NCBI RefSeq assembly: GCF_027887165.1 | Contig: NC_077227.1 | Location: 84,962,102 to 85,026,101, forward strand | Reading direction: 5' to 3' | DNA length: 64,000 bases | DNA from: Monodelphis domestica | Taxonomy: Eukaryota > Chordata > Mammalia > Didelphimorphia > Didelphidae | Part shown: in pieces, positions 33,600 to 54,580 of the stretch | Numbering within the stretch: position 1 is the stretch's first letter | How the letters are laid out: each line of letters starts with the position of its first letter | Translations under genes and position numbers: made by a program | The notes under the pieces: model-generated | What the model saw: only the letters and a program-made list of their open reading frames with translations | Database searches by the model: none | What the model was told of the DNA's origin: nothing

Positions 33600-33960
33600 A
33601 GAGAATACCCAGGGGGACATGGCTGCTGTCTTTAAATCTTTAAAGGGTTCTCAAAGAGAAGAAAATTAAACTTCTTGCCTTAGTTCTATGAGGCAGGCAA
33701 AGAATAATGATTAAATGTTAAGAATGGGTGAATTTAGGCAGGAGAGCAGGAAAAACTTTCTAAGAATTAGGGCTATTCAAAAATGGAATAGGCTATTTTG
33801 GGACATTCTCCAAAGTTGAGGTCCTCAAGAAAAGTGAAGGGGATGGGTACTCCTTGGGAATTTTGTAGCGTAGGGGGAGCAGGGGAGAATCTTATTCTAG
33901 TATGTTAGCCAAGATGACTTCTGATGACTCTTCTAAATATATGAAACTCTTGGACCTCTT
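33600..33960 (+). repeat. CR1/L3-family LINE 3' fragment
   Basis: It contains 'ggggacatggctgctgtctttaaatctttaaagg', 'gaaaaactttctaagaattagggctattcaaaaatggaatagg' and 'ggtcctcaagaaaag'. These are characteristic C-terminal coding and 3' sequences of CR1/L3 elements. Confidence 0.75.
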
Positions 33961-34664
33961 CTAGGATACCTGGGAAAGTTACTGTGGGCTAGAAGAGGTC
34001 CAAGAAGTCGAATACTACAATGGCTCTCTTCCACGTACTGGTTCAAGTCTAATTCCCTCAGACTGACATTTTGTAATGGCAAGCATTTTATTTTGCACCT
34101 ACTGTGTGTGAAGAAGATTCCAGGTATAAGTAAGACACGGTCTCTGTCCTCATGAAGTTATAGTCTAGGAAGTCAAAGGTATCCAGTAACTAATCTCACC
34201 TTACCCATCCATGACTCACAACTGCCTAGCCTAAACTTTCTGCTCTGGTCCGGCCTAGGATGAGTTTACTATCCCTTATTTGAGGCTTCCCTGATTCCAT
34301 TTGAGTATGTGCAACAAGGAATGAAATGTAGGAAAGTGGAAAGAATCCTGTATTGGAGCAAAAGGAAGGGTTTGGTTCTGAAACCCATCACTGTTACTTT
34401 GGGCGTGACCTTGAGTAAATTACTTTCATTTGATCTTTCTGGGCCTCCAGATTTTTCATCCTCAACTGAGAAAGTTTGGACTAGGTTATATCAAAGGTCT
34501 TTTCCTACTCTAGAACATATGAAATGGTAAGTCATTTTAAAATCACTTGAGGATCTGATTTTGCTGGTGAATATTCATTTATTCTCCACCAAGGCATAAA
34601 TGAATACTCCCAAAAGGAACAATTCATACCTTCCCACTACAAACATAATTGTCCCTGTAGGAAA

Positions 34665-34855
34665 GCAGGATGGTAGAGTGGCTCCAGGGCTGGATTAGAA
34701 GTCAAAGGTCTGAGATTCTAATTCTATCTCTGTTACTTATTCCCTGTGTGAGTGTTGTACAAATCACTTAAACCCTAGGTCTTAGTATCTTTATCTTTAA
34801 AAGGAGAGTATTGGAATAACCTCTAAGGTCCTCTCCATCTCTAAATTTATGACCC
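34665..34855 (+). repeat. MIR fragment
   Basis: Sense order: 'ggctggattagaagtcaaagg', 'ctctgttacttattccctgtgtgag', 'aaggtcctctccatctctaaattta'. Confidence 0.65.
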
Positions 34856-35211
34856 TAATTTCTTTGTTGGCAGCATGGATCATTTGGATCAGCTCTGAAA
34901 ATATATTTTAAAGGATATAATTGTATTTATTTTTTTAAATACAGAGATCGAGAGTCACCCTGTGCTATATTAGGTTCAGTGACAACATTAAGTCAAAATG
35001 CATGGTTGGATTCTTCTGAGCTCTTCTAATGATGGCGATGGATCATGTCATGGGGTCTTTTTAGCCCCAGACATCATTCTGGTTCAATAACCCTCAAGAG
35101 AATTCCAAACAGATATAGACAAGTGCCATCAGGAACTCAAGTCCTGTTCTCCGAAGCTGTAAGCTGTTTACATGCAGGGAAAGGCTGTCCTATTTCCCTG
35201 AAGGGAAGTGC

Positions 35212-35229
35212 TGATAAGTCTGCTTATCA
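35212..35229. promoter_or_regulatory. ANKRD1: Inverted pair of GATA motifs upstream of ANKRD1
   Basis: TGATAAG at 35212-35218 and CTTATCA at 35223-35229 form a mirror-symmetric pair about 480 bp before the start codon. GATA4 is a known activator of cardiac ANKRD1 in other mammals. That these two sites are used is inference. Confidence 0.4.
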
Positions 35230-35413
35230 GAAAGATATTACTGTGAGTGTGACACATGGGGCATTTACATTTTCTTGATATGTTACTCACACAAAAGCTG
35301 GCAAGGAAGGGGAAAAAATGTAGAGATATGGTGCAATATCAACAGACAGCTGTCCCATGGGCACTTGATGGGTCAGATGACTAGCATTGCTGAGCGATGT
35401 GGTCACTGCCAGT

Positions 35414-35512
35414 GGAATGGGCATCTCACATTTCCCCCAATTCACATATTCAGTGCTTAGACTGCCATGCCCCTCCCTCCCAGACTCTAGGTCTGGAATG
35501 AACATTCACCTG
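35414..35512. promoter_or_regulatory. ANKRD1: TEAD/M-CAT motifs and E-box in proximal ANKRD1 promoter
   Basis: GGAATG (reverse of the M-CAT core CATTCC) occurs at 35414-35419 and 35495-35500, with a CACCTG E-box at 35507-35512. ANKRD1 is a well-established YAP/TAZ-TEAD target and is activated by muscle regulators, so the motif set fits. Occupancy is not shown by sequence. Confidence 0.5.
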
Positions 35513-35602
35513 CCTCTGAGTTGACTAGTGGTGGGAGGGGCGAGAGGCTTGTTTGGATTCCCAGGTTGGAAGATTATCTCACTCAGCCTTCCTCCTTCCA
35601 TC

Positions 35603-35610
35603 ATATATAT
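35603..35610 (+). promoter_or_regulatory. ANKRD1: TATA box of ANKRD1
   Basis: ATATATAT followed by AGG lies 85-92 bp before the ATG. A start site about 30 bp downstream would give a 5'UTR of about 60 nt, in keeping with the short 5' exon of ANKRD1. Confidence 0.6.
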
Positions 35611-35694
35611 AGGCCTAATTGGTTAGTAGGTCTCAGCAGAACTGACTTGGGGGTGCCATTAGTAAGAGTATCTAGAGACCAAGGACTGGCAAAG

Positions 35695-45378
<9,684 letters not shown>

Positions 45379-46165
45379 CAGCTGTCAGACCGTTGAGGGA
45401 GGGGACCCCGCGGAAACCTATTTCACCTTACGTATCTGCTTTAGGGAAAATGCTAAAATGTGAACAAGATGCACAAACAGAATTTGAAAACAGAAACATG
45501 TACAAATTCCAGTTAGATCAACGTGAATTTGCTTTATTTATTTTTCTTATTTATTCCTATTTATTTATTTGGTTGCTAGTGAGAGCCACCGATTTTTAAA
45601 TCGCTGCTTTAGTGGTCAAAGTTTAATTATTGTGTAAGATTTCCAGAGAGTTCCGGCACATCATTGTTAAATCTAATTAGCCAGCAGGATTACAAATGCC
45701 CATTGATATTAGACAGTGGCCATTTTCCTGGCCAACATGAGTGTAAGGAACTTACAGGCGGGCATTGTGGTCTGTTTTTCTCTCCTGAAGTTTTGCTGCT
45801 GGCGCTAAATTCAGCAAAAAGACAGTGAAAGGAGGCTGGTTGAAAAGGAAAAGGAAAGTGATGAAAGGTTTAAGAAAATTCAAAGTCAAGTATGCCGTTT
45901 TGCTCCTTGGACTGGCCGGACTGGTATTCTGAGCAAGCCCAGGGGTTCTGGAGTGAGATCAGGAGAGTGTTGCATTCAGAGATTGTTATGAATGTGAGCG
46001 TCGGGCCGGGAAGGGAACAAAGCCAATGTGTCGTAATACACAGGGAATGCAACGCAAACCTCGAGAATGTGCACCCACACTGTAAATTTGTAAATTTCTA
46101 TTGCTTTGTATGTACATTTTGTATTCGTAATTCAAACAATAAACTTAAATGCTCTTTTAAAATCC
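45379..46165 (+). other. ANKRD1: ANKRD1 3'UTR
   Basis: Sequence from the TAA to about 20 bp past AATAAA at 46138-46143. An AU-rich block around 45533-45578 has several ATTTA pentamers ('tttatttattt', 'ttatttattcc', 'atttatttatt'), typical of rapidly decaying mRNAs. The 3' end is inferred from the signal. Confidence 0.7.
46138..46143 (+). terminator. ANKRD1: Polyadenylation signal AATAAA of ANKRD1
   Basis: A canonical hexamer about 760 bp after the stop codon, in 'ttcaaacaataaac', with a T-rich context downstream. Confidence 0.75.
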
Positions 46166-46554
46166 TCGCTTGGGCTCCTCGTTAACCTGGGAAAAAATTA
46201 AACGCCAAAGGACATTTCAGAGAACTCGAGGCAGCAGCCCCCTTCCCGTCTCTCTCACTCTAACAAGCTGGCAGAGAATGACAATGACCCAATGCAGCCT
46301 CAGAGCTGGGTAGCAGGAGGCATCTAGTGGTGGGGAAAGAGAGGGAGGAAAAAATCAAGAAGAATGGAATTTCTTGCAGTGGGACAAAGTTAATCAAGGT
46401 CTAGCTGAACACAGCAAAGGGACAAGCAAGAGGCAGAAGAAGTTGGCATGGGATACCTGGAGAAAATGACATACTTCCCTTTTGGCTGTATCATGTTTAG
46501 CTGCTTATGTGCATTAAAATGTGTAGAATAAAACGTGTAGAAAAAAAAATAGCC
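46166..46554. other. Spacer between ANKRD1 and repeats, nothing recognised
   Basis: Unique-looking sequence just past the ANKRD1 3' end. No gene or known repeat was seen. Confidence 0.4.
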
Positions 46555-46740
46555 TTGGATTTAGAGTTGGACAGAGTCTTAGAAAGAATCTAGGCCAAAG
46601 CTCTCATTGGACAAATAAGGAAACTGAGGCCCAAAGTACTAAAAAAAGGTACAGGCCAGTTGCAAAGCTGTAATTTAAATCTGGGTCATCTGACTCCAAA
46701 GTCAGTGCTCTTTTCCACGAACCCATGATATCTGTAGAAG
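46555..46740 (-). repeat. MIR fragment
   Basis: Reverse order: 'ttggacaaataaggaaactgaggcccaaag', 'gtaatttaaatctgggtcatctgactccaaagtcagtgctcttt'. Confidence 0.75.
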
Positions 46741-47189
46741 GGGCTTTGAGACCATTTAGTTCTAGAGTTCAAACTCCTCTGGATAGAAAAAAAATAGTAT
46801 TTATTAGAACTTCTTATTCACTTCCCAATAAACAGCCATTGTATAGTACAACCGCCCACTCCCAAAATGAAGTTAAAATATTGAATAAGCAACTGATTGA
46901 TAATTTATATATATAACTTTACATTTTTATATGTGATTTTATACTTTAACAGAAAATGTGGATTGTTTTAACTTCGGTCATCTAGAACTGAAAATGACCA
47001 CTATATTTAACCTGAATTCCATGTTCTTCTGGTGTGAGCTTAATTTACTTTATTGTAGTCACTGTGTACATTTTTTTTTCCTTTTGTCTAGTCCAACCTT
47101 TCCATTCATTTTACAGATAAAAAAAATGAGGCTTGGAGAGATCTCAAGTGACTTTCCCAAGATCACATAAATGTCTTCCTGTTTATTTG

Positions 47190-47745
47190 AATCCTTGTCA
47201 TTTCTTATAGTACAATAACATTCCATTGAATTCATATGCCATAATTTGTCTAGCTATTCCCCAATATTTCTAGATTTCTCTTATTATGGAATGACACTGT
47301 ACATATTTTGGTATATAAGAAGCCTTTGGATCTTTTTTTTTTTTTACTTTTTTAGTCAATGACTTCTGTAGAACATAAACCCAACATTGGGATTCTTGGA
47401 TCAAAGAATAAATGTTTTGTGATTTTTGTCACATAAATACAAATTGTTGGGGGCAGCTGGGTAGCTCAGTGGATTGAGAGCCAGGCCTAGAGACGGGAGG
47501 TCCTAGGTTCAAATCTGGCCTCAGATACTTCCCAGCTGTGTGATGCTGGGCAAGTCACTTGACCCCCATTGCCTAGCCCCTACCACTCTCCTGCCTTGGA
47601 GCCAATACACAGTATTGACTCCAAGACAAAAGGTAAGGGTTTAAAAAAAATAAAATAAATGCAAGTTGTTTTCCAGACTGGTAGGGCCATTTCACAGCCC
47701 ACCAGGGTGAATCCTTTATCTGACTTCCTACAATCCCTTTAACTT
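47190..47745 (-). repeat. Old L1 3' fragment split by a SINE
   Basis: The left part has 'tatagtacaataacattccattgaattc', 'gtctagctattcccc' and 'gggattcttggatcaaag'. It resumes after the SINE with 'ttccagactggtagggccatttcacagcccaccag'. This is the same order as in the L1 copies at 16.8-17.1 kb, but much more diverged. Confidence 0.65.
47449..47656 (+). repeat. tRNA-derived WSINE-like SINE, full length
   Basis: The head 'ggcagctgggtagctcagtgg' contains a tRNA-like A box and 'ggttcaaatctgg' a B box. The body is 'cccattgcctagcccctaccactctcctgccttggagcc' and the tail 'ggtaagggtttaaaaaaaa'. The duplication aaat(a/g)caa(a/g)ttgtt is at 47435-47448 and 47657-47670. A and B boxes imply polymerase III ancestry. 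Confidence 0.88.
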
Positions 47746-47749
47746 TGAC

Positions 47750-47885
47750 CATCACATTTTGTGGATGAGGAAACTGAAGTCTGGGCAAATTAAGTAGTTT
47801 TCTTAGATTTATGCCATTGAGCCAGGTTTAAACTAAGAGTCTCCTTATTAACACAGCCACACCCTTTCCACTATATCCATACTCC
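47750..47885 (-). repeat. MIR fragment
   Basis: Reverse order: 'catcacattttgtggatgaggaaactgaag', 'aaattaagtagttttc', then 'ccaggtttaaactaagagtctcc'. Confidence 0.65.
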
Positions 47886-47984
47886 CATCAGTCTCAACTA
47901 TAGAATTACCTGGTTAATGGATGACCCCACCAGTAGGATTTTAGGCAAGTCACAACCTTTCTTAGTCTCATTCTTCATTTGTGA

Positions 47985-48560
47985 AATGAGAAGGTTGCCT
48001 TGTGGCTAGGACACTAGACCCGAATTGAGAACTTGGGTTTGGATCCTGCTTCATATACATACTAGTTGTGACTTTACAAGTTTCCCATCTTCTTTTTCTC
48101 TCATTTTCCTCATCTACAAAATGGCCTCTAAGACCCTATTAGCTGTAATTCTATGGTCCTATGACTACTAGCTCAAGAAGTATGATCCTACAAACACTTA
48201 AATCTATGAGTGACAGAGTACTAATTACTCTTGTTAGTGGAAACATGAATGAGATAGCACATTCACAAAATCTCCAGTTGTATTTCAAATGAATAATAGT
48301 TTTCTTTCATTTACACTTGAAAATTTCCATGAACTATCCATCCTATTATCCACTCAAAAGTTCTGATCCTTTTAGAAATCATAGGATTTCTAAAATCCTA
48401 TCTTCTACCTTTACAGCCAGGTCAGCACCAGGAGAAAGAAGACATAGATAGATTCTAATCCTCTTTTATATCCTTGGGTTAGTCACTTTCTGCCTCTTGC
48501 TCTATTTCCTTGTTTGAAAAATTAGATGATTGGATTACATAATCTCTAATGTTACTATTG
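47985..48560 (+). repeat. Two MIR fragments in tandem
   Basis: About 47985-48165: 'gcctcatttgtgaaatg'-like start, 'gaacttgggtttggatcctg', 'ttttcctcatctacaaaatgg'. About 48415-48560: 'ccttgggttagtcactttctgcctc', 'gattggattacataatctctaatg'. Both are sense and old. Confidence 0.55.
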
Positions 48561-49239
48561 ACTCTAGAAGTCTAGCATAATTTTGCAGGGATTATTCACC
48601 TCAGTCTCCTCTGGTTCACTTCACATGACTTTTTTTCCTCTAAGAAATATATCTTTTTTCATAGCAGATTCATTCCATAGTCTAGGGGAAATTTTATTTT
48701 TGAGCATATCATTTAGTTAACCTAAATTTTAAATGGTCTCTCTGAACAGGTTTTATGTCTGATAAAGATCCTGATTAGTGTTATTCTCAGCAAATAAAAT
48801 AAAATAAAATAAAGGATGTGTTGAGTAAAGCTGGGGCATCTTGGGCACAAGAACAAGAGGGAGTATTATTTTCGCTTTAATGGGGGGGGGAAGAGGAAGT
48901 ATTATTTTCAGTCTTGTTTTCTTTGGATTCTAATTTGAGATGGACACAAAATTTGGCCCTTAGACAATCAATACCAATTTTCATGATTGCTATTATGTAG
49001 TTCTTCATTTACAAAACATCTCATGTTTTCAGTATAGAAGGGAAAATTCCTCAATTATTCTGATAGTGATATTTCTAAAGTAAAAGAGTTTGTTTACATA
49101 TCAACACAATGGAGAGTAATATATGGAAAGAAATGAGAAGAGTATTCGATTTGTAAACTTTTTGTCATACCAAAGTCTCATTTTGGGGATTTCTCCAAAT
49201 TCCACCAATTCTTAATTATTTCAATTATTATCTTTAATT
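48561..49239. other. Spacer without recognised gene
   Basis: It contains a short (AAAAT)n run near 48798-48815 and AT-rich unique sequence. No gene was seen. Confidence 0.4.
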
Positions 49240-49670
49240 TGTGAATAGCCATTCTTCTACCACAACAAATATTTATGATACCTACTATATTCAAGGCTCT
49301 GAGAGATATCCAAATATGAAGAGGGCAGTCTTTGTGCTCATGGGATTTTTTAATCTTTTGGGGGAGATTAGATCAAACTACAGGGCAGAATTGCACCACA
49401 AGAAAGGTATAAACCATCTGTCACTTGGTAGGGGATAATGCACATCCCAGTTGAAGAGCAAGTGGATTTGGAGCTAAGTCTGAAGGACCGGTAGGGTTTC
49501 CATATGTGGACAATTCAGGCAGAAGAGTATGCCTAATTGAAAGTGCAGAGGAAGGGAAAGACATGATGTTTTAATAGAGATCAAATGGTGTAGTTTAGCC
49601 ACATTAAGGGCAATGGAGCCATTGAAAGTTCCCAGTAAGGGAATGGGTTGATCAGAACTGATTTGGGAGA
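49240..49670 (+). repeat. Ancient interspersed repeat as at 8.1 kb
   Basis: The shared order is 'tttatgatacctactatattcaaggctctgagagatatcc', then 'gtggatttggagctaagtctgaagg' and 'ggaagggaaagacatg'. Class not assigned. Confidence 0.45.
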
Positions 49671-50232
49671 GTAATCTTACAGTGGTGTGTATGAGAGCTT
49701 GGGGGTGGGGAGTGGTGCAGATTAGAACTCAGAGCCCCAAAAGGCTTCTTAGTTCTTCCTCTATGCTGGTTGGCTTGGTGATCTCCTCAGAACTATTTCA
49801 ATTATCATCTCTATACTAAAGATTCTCAGACTTATTCATTGGGATCTAGCCCTCCCTCCTAACTCTCAGCTGCTCCTGTCTTTTTTGCATGCTTTTCCAA
49901 TTTCTCTCTCTTCCACACTCTCAACTCTCCAACTGCCTGTAAGACATCTAGGGCTGGCTAGGATAATGATATCTCACACTCATCATGTTCAAAACAGAAC
50001 ATTTTATCCTAATTTATCCTCATTATCCTTATCCCTAAGGCCTCCCCTCTTTCTAACTTTCCTTTTATTGTTGAGGGTGCCATCATTCTACTAGTCACAA
50101 AGGCTGACAATCTTTCAGAAACTTCTCTCACTCTCTTTCAATTCTATATTCAATCAGTTGCCAAGACCTGTTAATTCTACCTTTGTAACCTCTCTCCAGG
50201 TGCAAGCCCTCATCATCTCACTCCTGGACTGT

Positions 50233-52184
50233 TTTTTTTTTATTTAGAATATTTTTCCATGGTTACATCATTCATGTTCTTTCCCTTCCATCCTCCCTGC
50301 CTCCTCCCAGAGCCAATAAGCAATTCTACTGGGTTTTACATGTATCATTGTTCAAAACCTATTTCCATACTATTAATATTTGCACTAGTGATCATTTAGT
50401 GTCAAAATCTTCAATCATATCCCCATTAAACCATATGATCAAGCAGTTGTTTTTCTTCTGCATTTCTACTCCCACAGTTCTTTCTCAGGATGTGGAAAGC
50501 ATCTTTCTCATAAATCCCTCTGAATTGTCCTGGATCATTGCATTGCTGATAGTAGAGAAATCTGTTACGTTCAGTTGTGCCATAATGTATCAGTCTCTGT
50601 GTACAATGTTCTCCTGGTTCTGCTACTTTCACTCTGCATCAGTTCCTGGAGGTTGTTCCAGTTCACATGGTCCTCCAGTTCATTATTCCTCTTAGTACAA
50701 TAGTATTCCATCACCATCAGATACTACAATCTGTTCAGTCATTCCCCAATCAATAGACACCCCATTTTCCAGTTTATTGCCACCACAAAGAGCAAACTAT
50801 AAATATTTTTGCACACATATTTTTCCTTATTAATGTTTTGGTGTACAAATCCAGCAGGGGTATTGCTGGATCAAATGGCAGGCATTCTTTTAAAGCCCTT
50901 TGTGCATAGTGCCAAATTGCCATGCAGAAAGGTTGGATCAATTCACAACTCCACCAGCAATGTTAGTGTCCCAATTTTGCCACATTCCCTCCAACATTTA
51001 TCACTTTCCTTTACAGTTATATTGGGCAATCTGCTAAGTGTAAGGTGGTACCTGAGAGTTGTTTTGATTTGCATTTCTTTAATTATGAGAGTCTTTGAAC
51101 ACTTTTTCATGTGCTTATTGATAGCTTTGATTTCTTTATCTGAAAACTGCCTATTCATGTCCCTTGCCCATTTATCAATTGGGGAATGGCTTGATTTTTT
51201 ATATAATTGACTTAGCTCCTTATATATTTGAGAAATTAGAACTTTGTCAGAGGTTTTTGCTACATTTCCCCCCAATTTATTGCTTCCCTTCTAATTTTGG
51301 TTGCATTGGCTTTGTTTGTACAAAATCTTTTCAATTTGATATAATCAAAATTATTCATTTTACGGGGTATATGGGGTGTTCAGGGAGGGGTAGTATCTCT
51401 GGTATGGAGGGCTTGTCGTGCCCTTCTAGGGCAGCTCTCCAGCCTCTGACCCCCACCTGACACCCAGCTCTCACTTGTGGCTCCCAGTAGCTGCTAGCAT
51501 GCGGCAGTGGCATCGGCCACACCCCGGGCCAGCTAAACCTTGTGAGAGTAGCCATTGGGTCATTGACCCCTGGTGAACCAGGGCCTTGCTCACCCAGCAT
51601 GTGAAGACTGCTTCGGCTGAACAGACAGAAGAAACCAATAAGAAGGTTCAACGGCTGAGAGGGCGACACAGCAAAGCACTGTTGAGTGCTTAGGGCGTGT
51701 TGGAGCACAAAGTACAACACGGCCATCCAATGCAGCTGAGGAAGTCTCCAGATGTAACGATTTTTCGTGCCACTGGACCCAGGCTTCCAACGCCGAGAGA
51801 GTGGGACTGTCTCTGTGCATCGGCTTTTCCACTTAAATCTCCTTCACGCACAAGTGTCTTTGTGCACACTCATCTATCATAGATGAAAACGCACAAAGAC
51901 AATCGTCATCCTTGGTTACCGAGAGACTACTATAATAATAATAATAATAAAATTCATTTTACATTTTATAATATTCTTTCTTGCTTGGTCTTAAAATCTC
52001 ATTTTCCATAGATCTGACAGGCATACTATTCTATGTTCACCTAATTTACTTATAATTTCCCTCTTTTTATTTGTCATTTACCCATCTTGAATTTATCTTG
52101 GTATAGGGTGTGAGATGTTGACCTAAAGCTAATCTTTCCCATACCGTTTTCCATTTTTCCCAGCAGTTTTTGTCAAATAGTGGG
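50233..52184 (-). mobile_element. 5'-truncated L1 inserted in the L2
   Basis: The T-run at 50233 marks the poly(A). The 3'UTR and C-terminal ORF2 sequence parallel 16370-17740 (for example 'DRQFSDKEIKAINKHMKKCSK'). The element is truncated around the 'cagcagtttttgtcaaatagtgg' region. The 15-bp duplication tcactcctggactgt is at 50218-50232 and 52185-52199. About 1.35 kb is L1; the rest is a nested RTE element. It is more diverged than the L1 at 16.4-23.4 kb. Confidence 0.9.
51364..51951 (+). mobile_element. Non-autonomous RTE-like element (RTE-SINE type) inside the L1
   Basis: A 588-bp GC-rich block interrupts the L1 between two copies of attcattttac (51353-51363 and 51952-51962). It has no protein-coding domain. 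The 3' end is 'ggttaccgagagactac' plus (ATA)n; short 3-bp repeat tails rather than poly(A) are typical of RTE LINEs and their dependants. The 5' part ('gtagtatctctggtatggaggg') and 3' part ('ccttcacgcacaagtgtc') may derive from the two ends of a longer RTE. The family assignment is inference. Confidence 0.6.
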
Positions 52185-52790
52185 TCACTCCTGGACTGTC
52201 GCAACAACCTTTTTATTGATCTCCCTGACTCATCTCTCCCTGCTGTGGTCCAGTCTCCACTAAGGATCTTCCTAGAAATGTTACCTCCTTCCTCAACCCC
52301 AATTCAACCAGCTCCAATAACTATCAATTCCAGGATCAAATACAAATTCCTTTGTTCAAGGCCTTTCATAGACTGCTCCTCCCTCTCCTGCCTTTCCAGT
52401 TTTCTTACATCTTGGGATCCAGTTACAATGGCCTCTTTGTTGTTCCCTCAAAAAAGGAACTCCATATATTAGCTCCAGGTTTTTATACCAGCTGTCACCC
52501 CCAACAGGGGAATTCTCTCATCCCTACCCCCTGGTTTTCCTGGTTCCAAGTGGCAGCCAGCATCCCACCTTTTACAATGCCACTCCTGATTCCCCTCAAT
52601 GCCTATGCCTTCTTTGCGAGACCAAGTCTGATTTATCCAGTATATGCCATGTTTGTACATAGCAGATGGCGTTTTCTCTATGAGACTATGAGCTTGAAAG
52701 CAGGGACTTTTTGGAACCTTTTTTGTAATGCCAGGACTTGGCACACAGCACACAGTAGGCACTTAATTGCTGATTGATTTGATTTACTAA

Positions 52791-53564
52791 ATGCAAATTG
52801 GTTGTAAATAAAAGCAGATATAGGATCTAGTGGTATGTGCATATCAAATTGTCAGTGGTTTGGTTGGAGCACAGTGCATATATGAGAATGATATAAGGAA
52901 TCTAAATACAAAATATCGAATCACAAAAATGAAGAGTTCCCTCTCTCATAATTATGAGGAAAAGTTTATGACCAAATGAGGATGTGAAGAAAAAAACTGA
53001 CAATGTATTAGATAAAAGCAATGCAGCCAAAATCAGAAGATAAAGAAAAACTCTGTATCAAATCCCAATAGTAAAAATCCAGAGAATCGCCATAAATTTA
53101 TATGATAAAGGAACCATTCTTTTAATAATTTTCAAAAAGAAATATAAACTATCATAATTGTCCCCAAAATGTTTAAAATCACTATAAAACAGGGGAAGGC
53201 AAAAACATTATGGAGTATTACTCAGCAAGTCCTAAACAGTAGGAAAATTCACTGACAGATTGTTTTGGGTAGAAAGGGAGTATGGCAAGAGAATTTCTGG
53301 CTCCGGCTGATTGGTGGCACCATGCTAAGAGAAAGACTGTGGTGGGAAACTCTAGCTCAGGTTTCTTGTCACCACTATGAGAAAAAGAGGACCCTGACCC
53401 AGTCTTTACTTCTAGCTTCCAGACATTGTTCCTGGAAGCTCAGGTCACAATACCTGTATAGTCAAAGTTGGGAAAGCCAAAGCTTCTGTGTTGACCTGCT
53501 GGCAGGTGTCCTTTTTGTTACTTGTTTCCAAACATGTATACCTTTATCTTATCCTTCCACTGTC
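52791..53564. other. Spacer without recognised gene
   Basis: AT-rich sequence with A-run-rich parts (52900-53200), possibly a very old LINE. No coding frame was recognised; the 104-codon frame at 53265 has no domain. Confidence 0.35.
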
Positions 53565-53785
53565 CCTTGTTGTTGTTGAGTTGTTATGACTAACTCTTGG
53601 TGACTTGGTAGATAGTGGAGTGCTTTGCCATTTCCTTTCTCCACCTCATTTTACAGAGGCAAACAAGGTTAAGTGACTTGTCCAGGGTCACATGGTTAAG
53701 AAGGGTATAAAAGGCTAGCTTTAACTTGGGAAGAGGTGCCTTCCCAAGTTACTCTATCCAATGCTCCACCTAGCTGCCTGTGCTA
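53565..53785 (-). repeat. Mar-1-like SINE
   Basis: The tail 'cttgttgttgttgagttg' is followed by 'actcttggtgacttgg', 'gctttgccatttcctttctccacctcattttacag', 'gttaagtgacttgtccagggtcacatgg' and the head 'ctccacctagctgcctg'. Confidence 0.8.
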
Positions 53786-53999
53786 CTTAAACATTCATAT
53801 TCTATATGAGGTTGCTGAAGCTGATGATTTAGGCTTTCTGACTTTTTCTTTAATACAGACAAACCAGTACTCTGAATGTAATAAAACTCTGCAGATAATA
53901 ACCATCTCTGAATTGTTGACTTGGCTATGGACAGCATACCTAAATCATTAAGTTCTCAGATAACTTATCTCAGCAGGTTAATTCACTGTTAATGGAGCT

Positions 54000-54560
54000 A
54001 TGAATTTGTCTCTGGGGGAAACAATTTGGAATTATGGGAGTTACTAAAATGTTCATACACTAAGATGTTCATGATCCAGGGATTCCAGTATGAAGACTAT
54101 ATTCCCATGTAGTTCATGGAAGCAAAATATACAAAAAATATGTGTAGAGTCAAATAATTTAAGATAACAAAAAATTAGAAATAAAACACACACCACATGT
54201 TTAGGGAATGAACAAATTATGGTGTATAAATATAATGACCTAATATATTGCACTGTAAAGAATAACAAATATGAAAAATTCAGGGAAACATGAAAGATTT
54301 AAGAAGTCATGTGAAGAAAGCAGAGCTAAACAAGTTACATGATTTTTCCTACAAAATATATCAAGTCAACAATGAAAAGCCACAAATTGTTAAAATACAA
54401 TCAATGATCAATGTTGATACTATCAGTGAACAAACATAGTTCTCCTTTCTGTTAAGAAATCCGGCTTGTTGGGTGTGGGGGGAATATATTTCGTAAAGGG
54501 ATTCATTTAAGTATTTGTTAGGAAACATCCATTGTATAAAAACAAATACAGTAATATTTT
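54000..54560 (+). repeat. Old L1-like 3' fragment
   Basis: It contains sense-strand L1 phrases ('ggaatgaacaaattatggtgta', 'attgcactgtaaagaataac', 'caaacatgaaagatttaagaagtc'-like), parallel to 63840-64000 but very diverged. Confidence 0.5.
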
Positions 54561-54580
54561 TTTCTTATGCAACAAAATTT

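Larger units (their letters stand above)
49740..52790 (+). repeat. L2 LINE 3' portion, split by L1
   Basis: The left half includes 'catcatgttcaaaacagaacatttta' and 'gtgcaagccctcatcatctcactcctggactgt', typical of L2 coding sequence and 3'UTR. The right half resumes 'ctcctggactgtcgcaacaacc' at 52188 and ends 'caggacttggcacacagcacacagtaggcacttaatt' near 52775. Combined, about 1.1 kb. Confidence 0.8.

Noticed and set aside
47449-47540. Possible tRNA gene (A and B boxes present)
   Set aside because: It is the tRNA-derived head of a SINE followed by SINE body and A-tail; no complete cloverleaf can be drawn. The same applies to other SINE heads in the window.
51355-51882. Open frames in the GC-rich block
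   Set aside because: They fall inside the RTE-like element, which is bounded by an 11-bp target duplication; the peptides match nothing I recognise.
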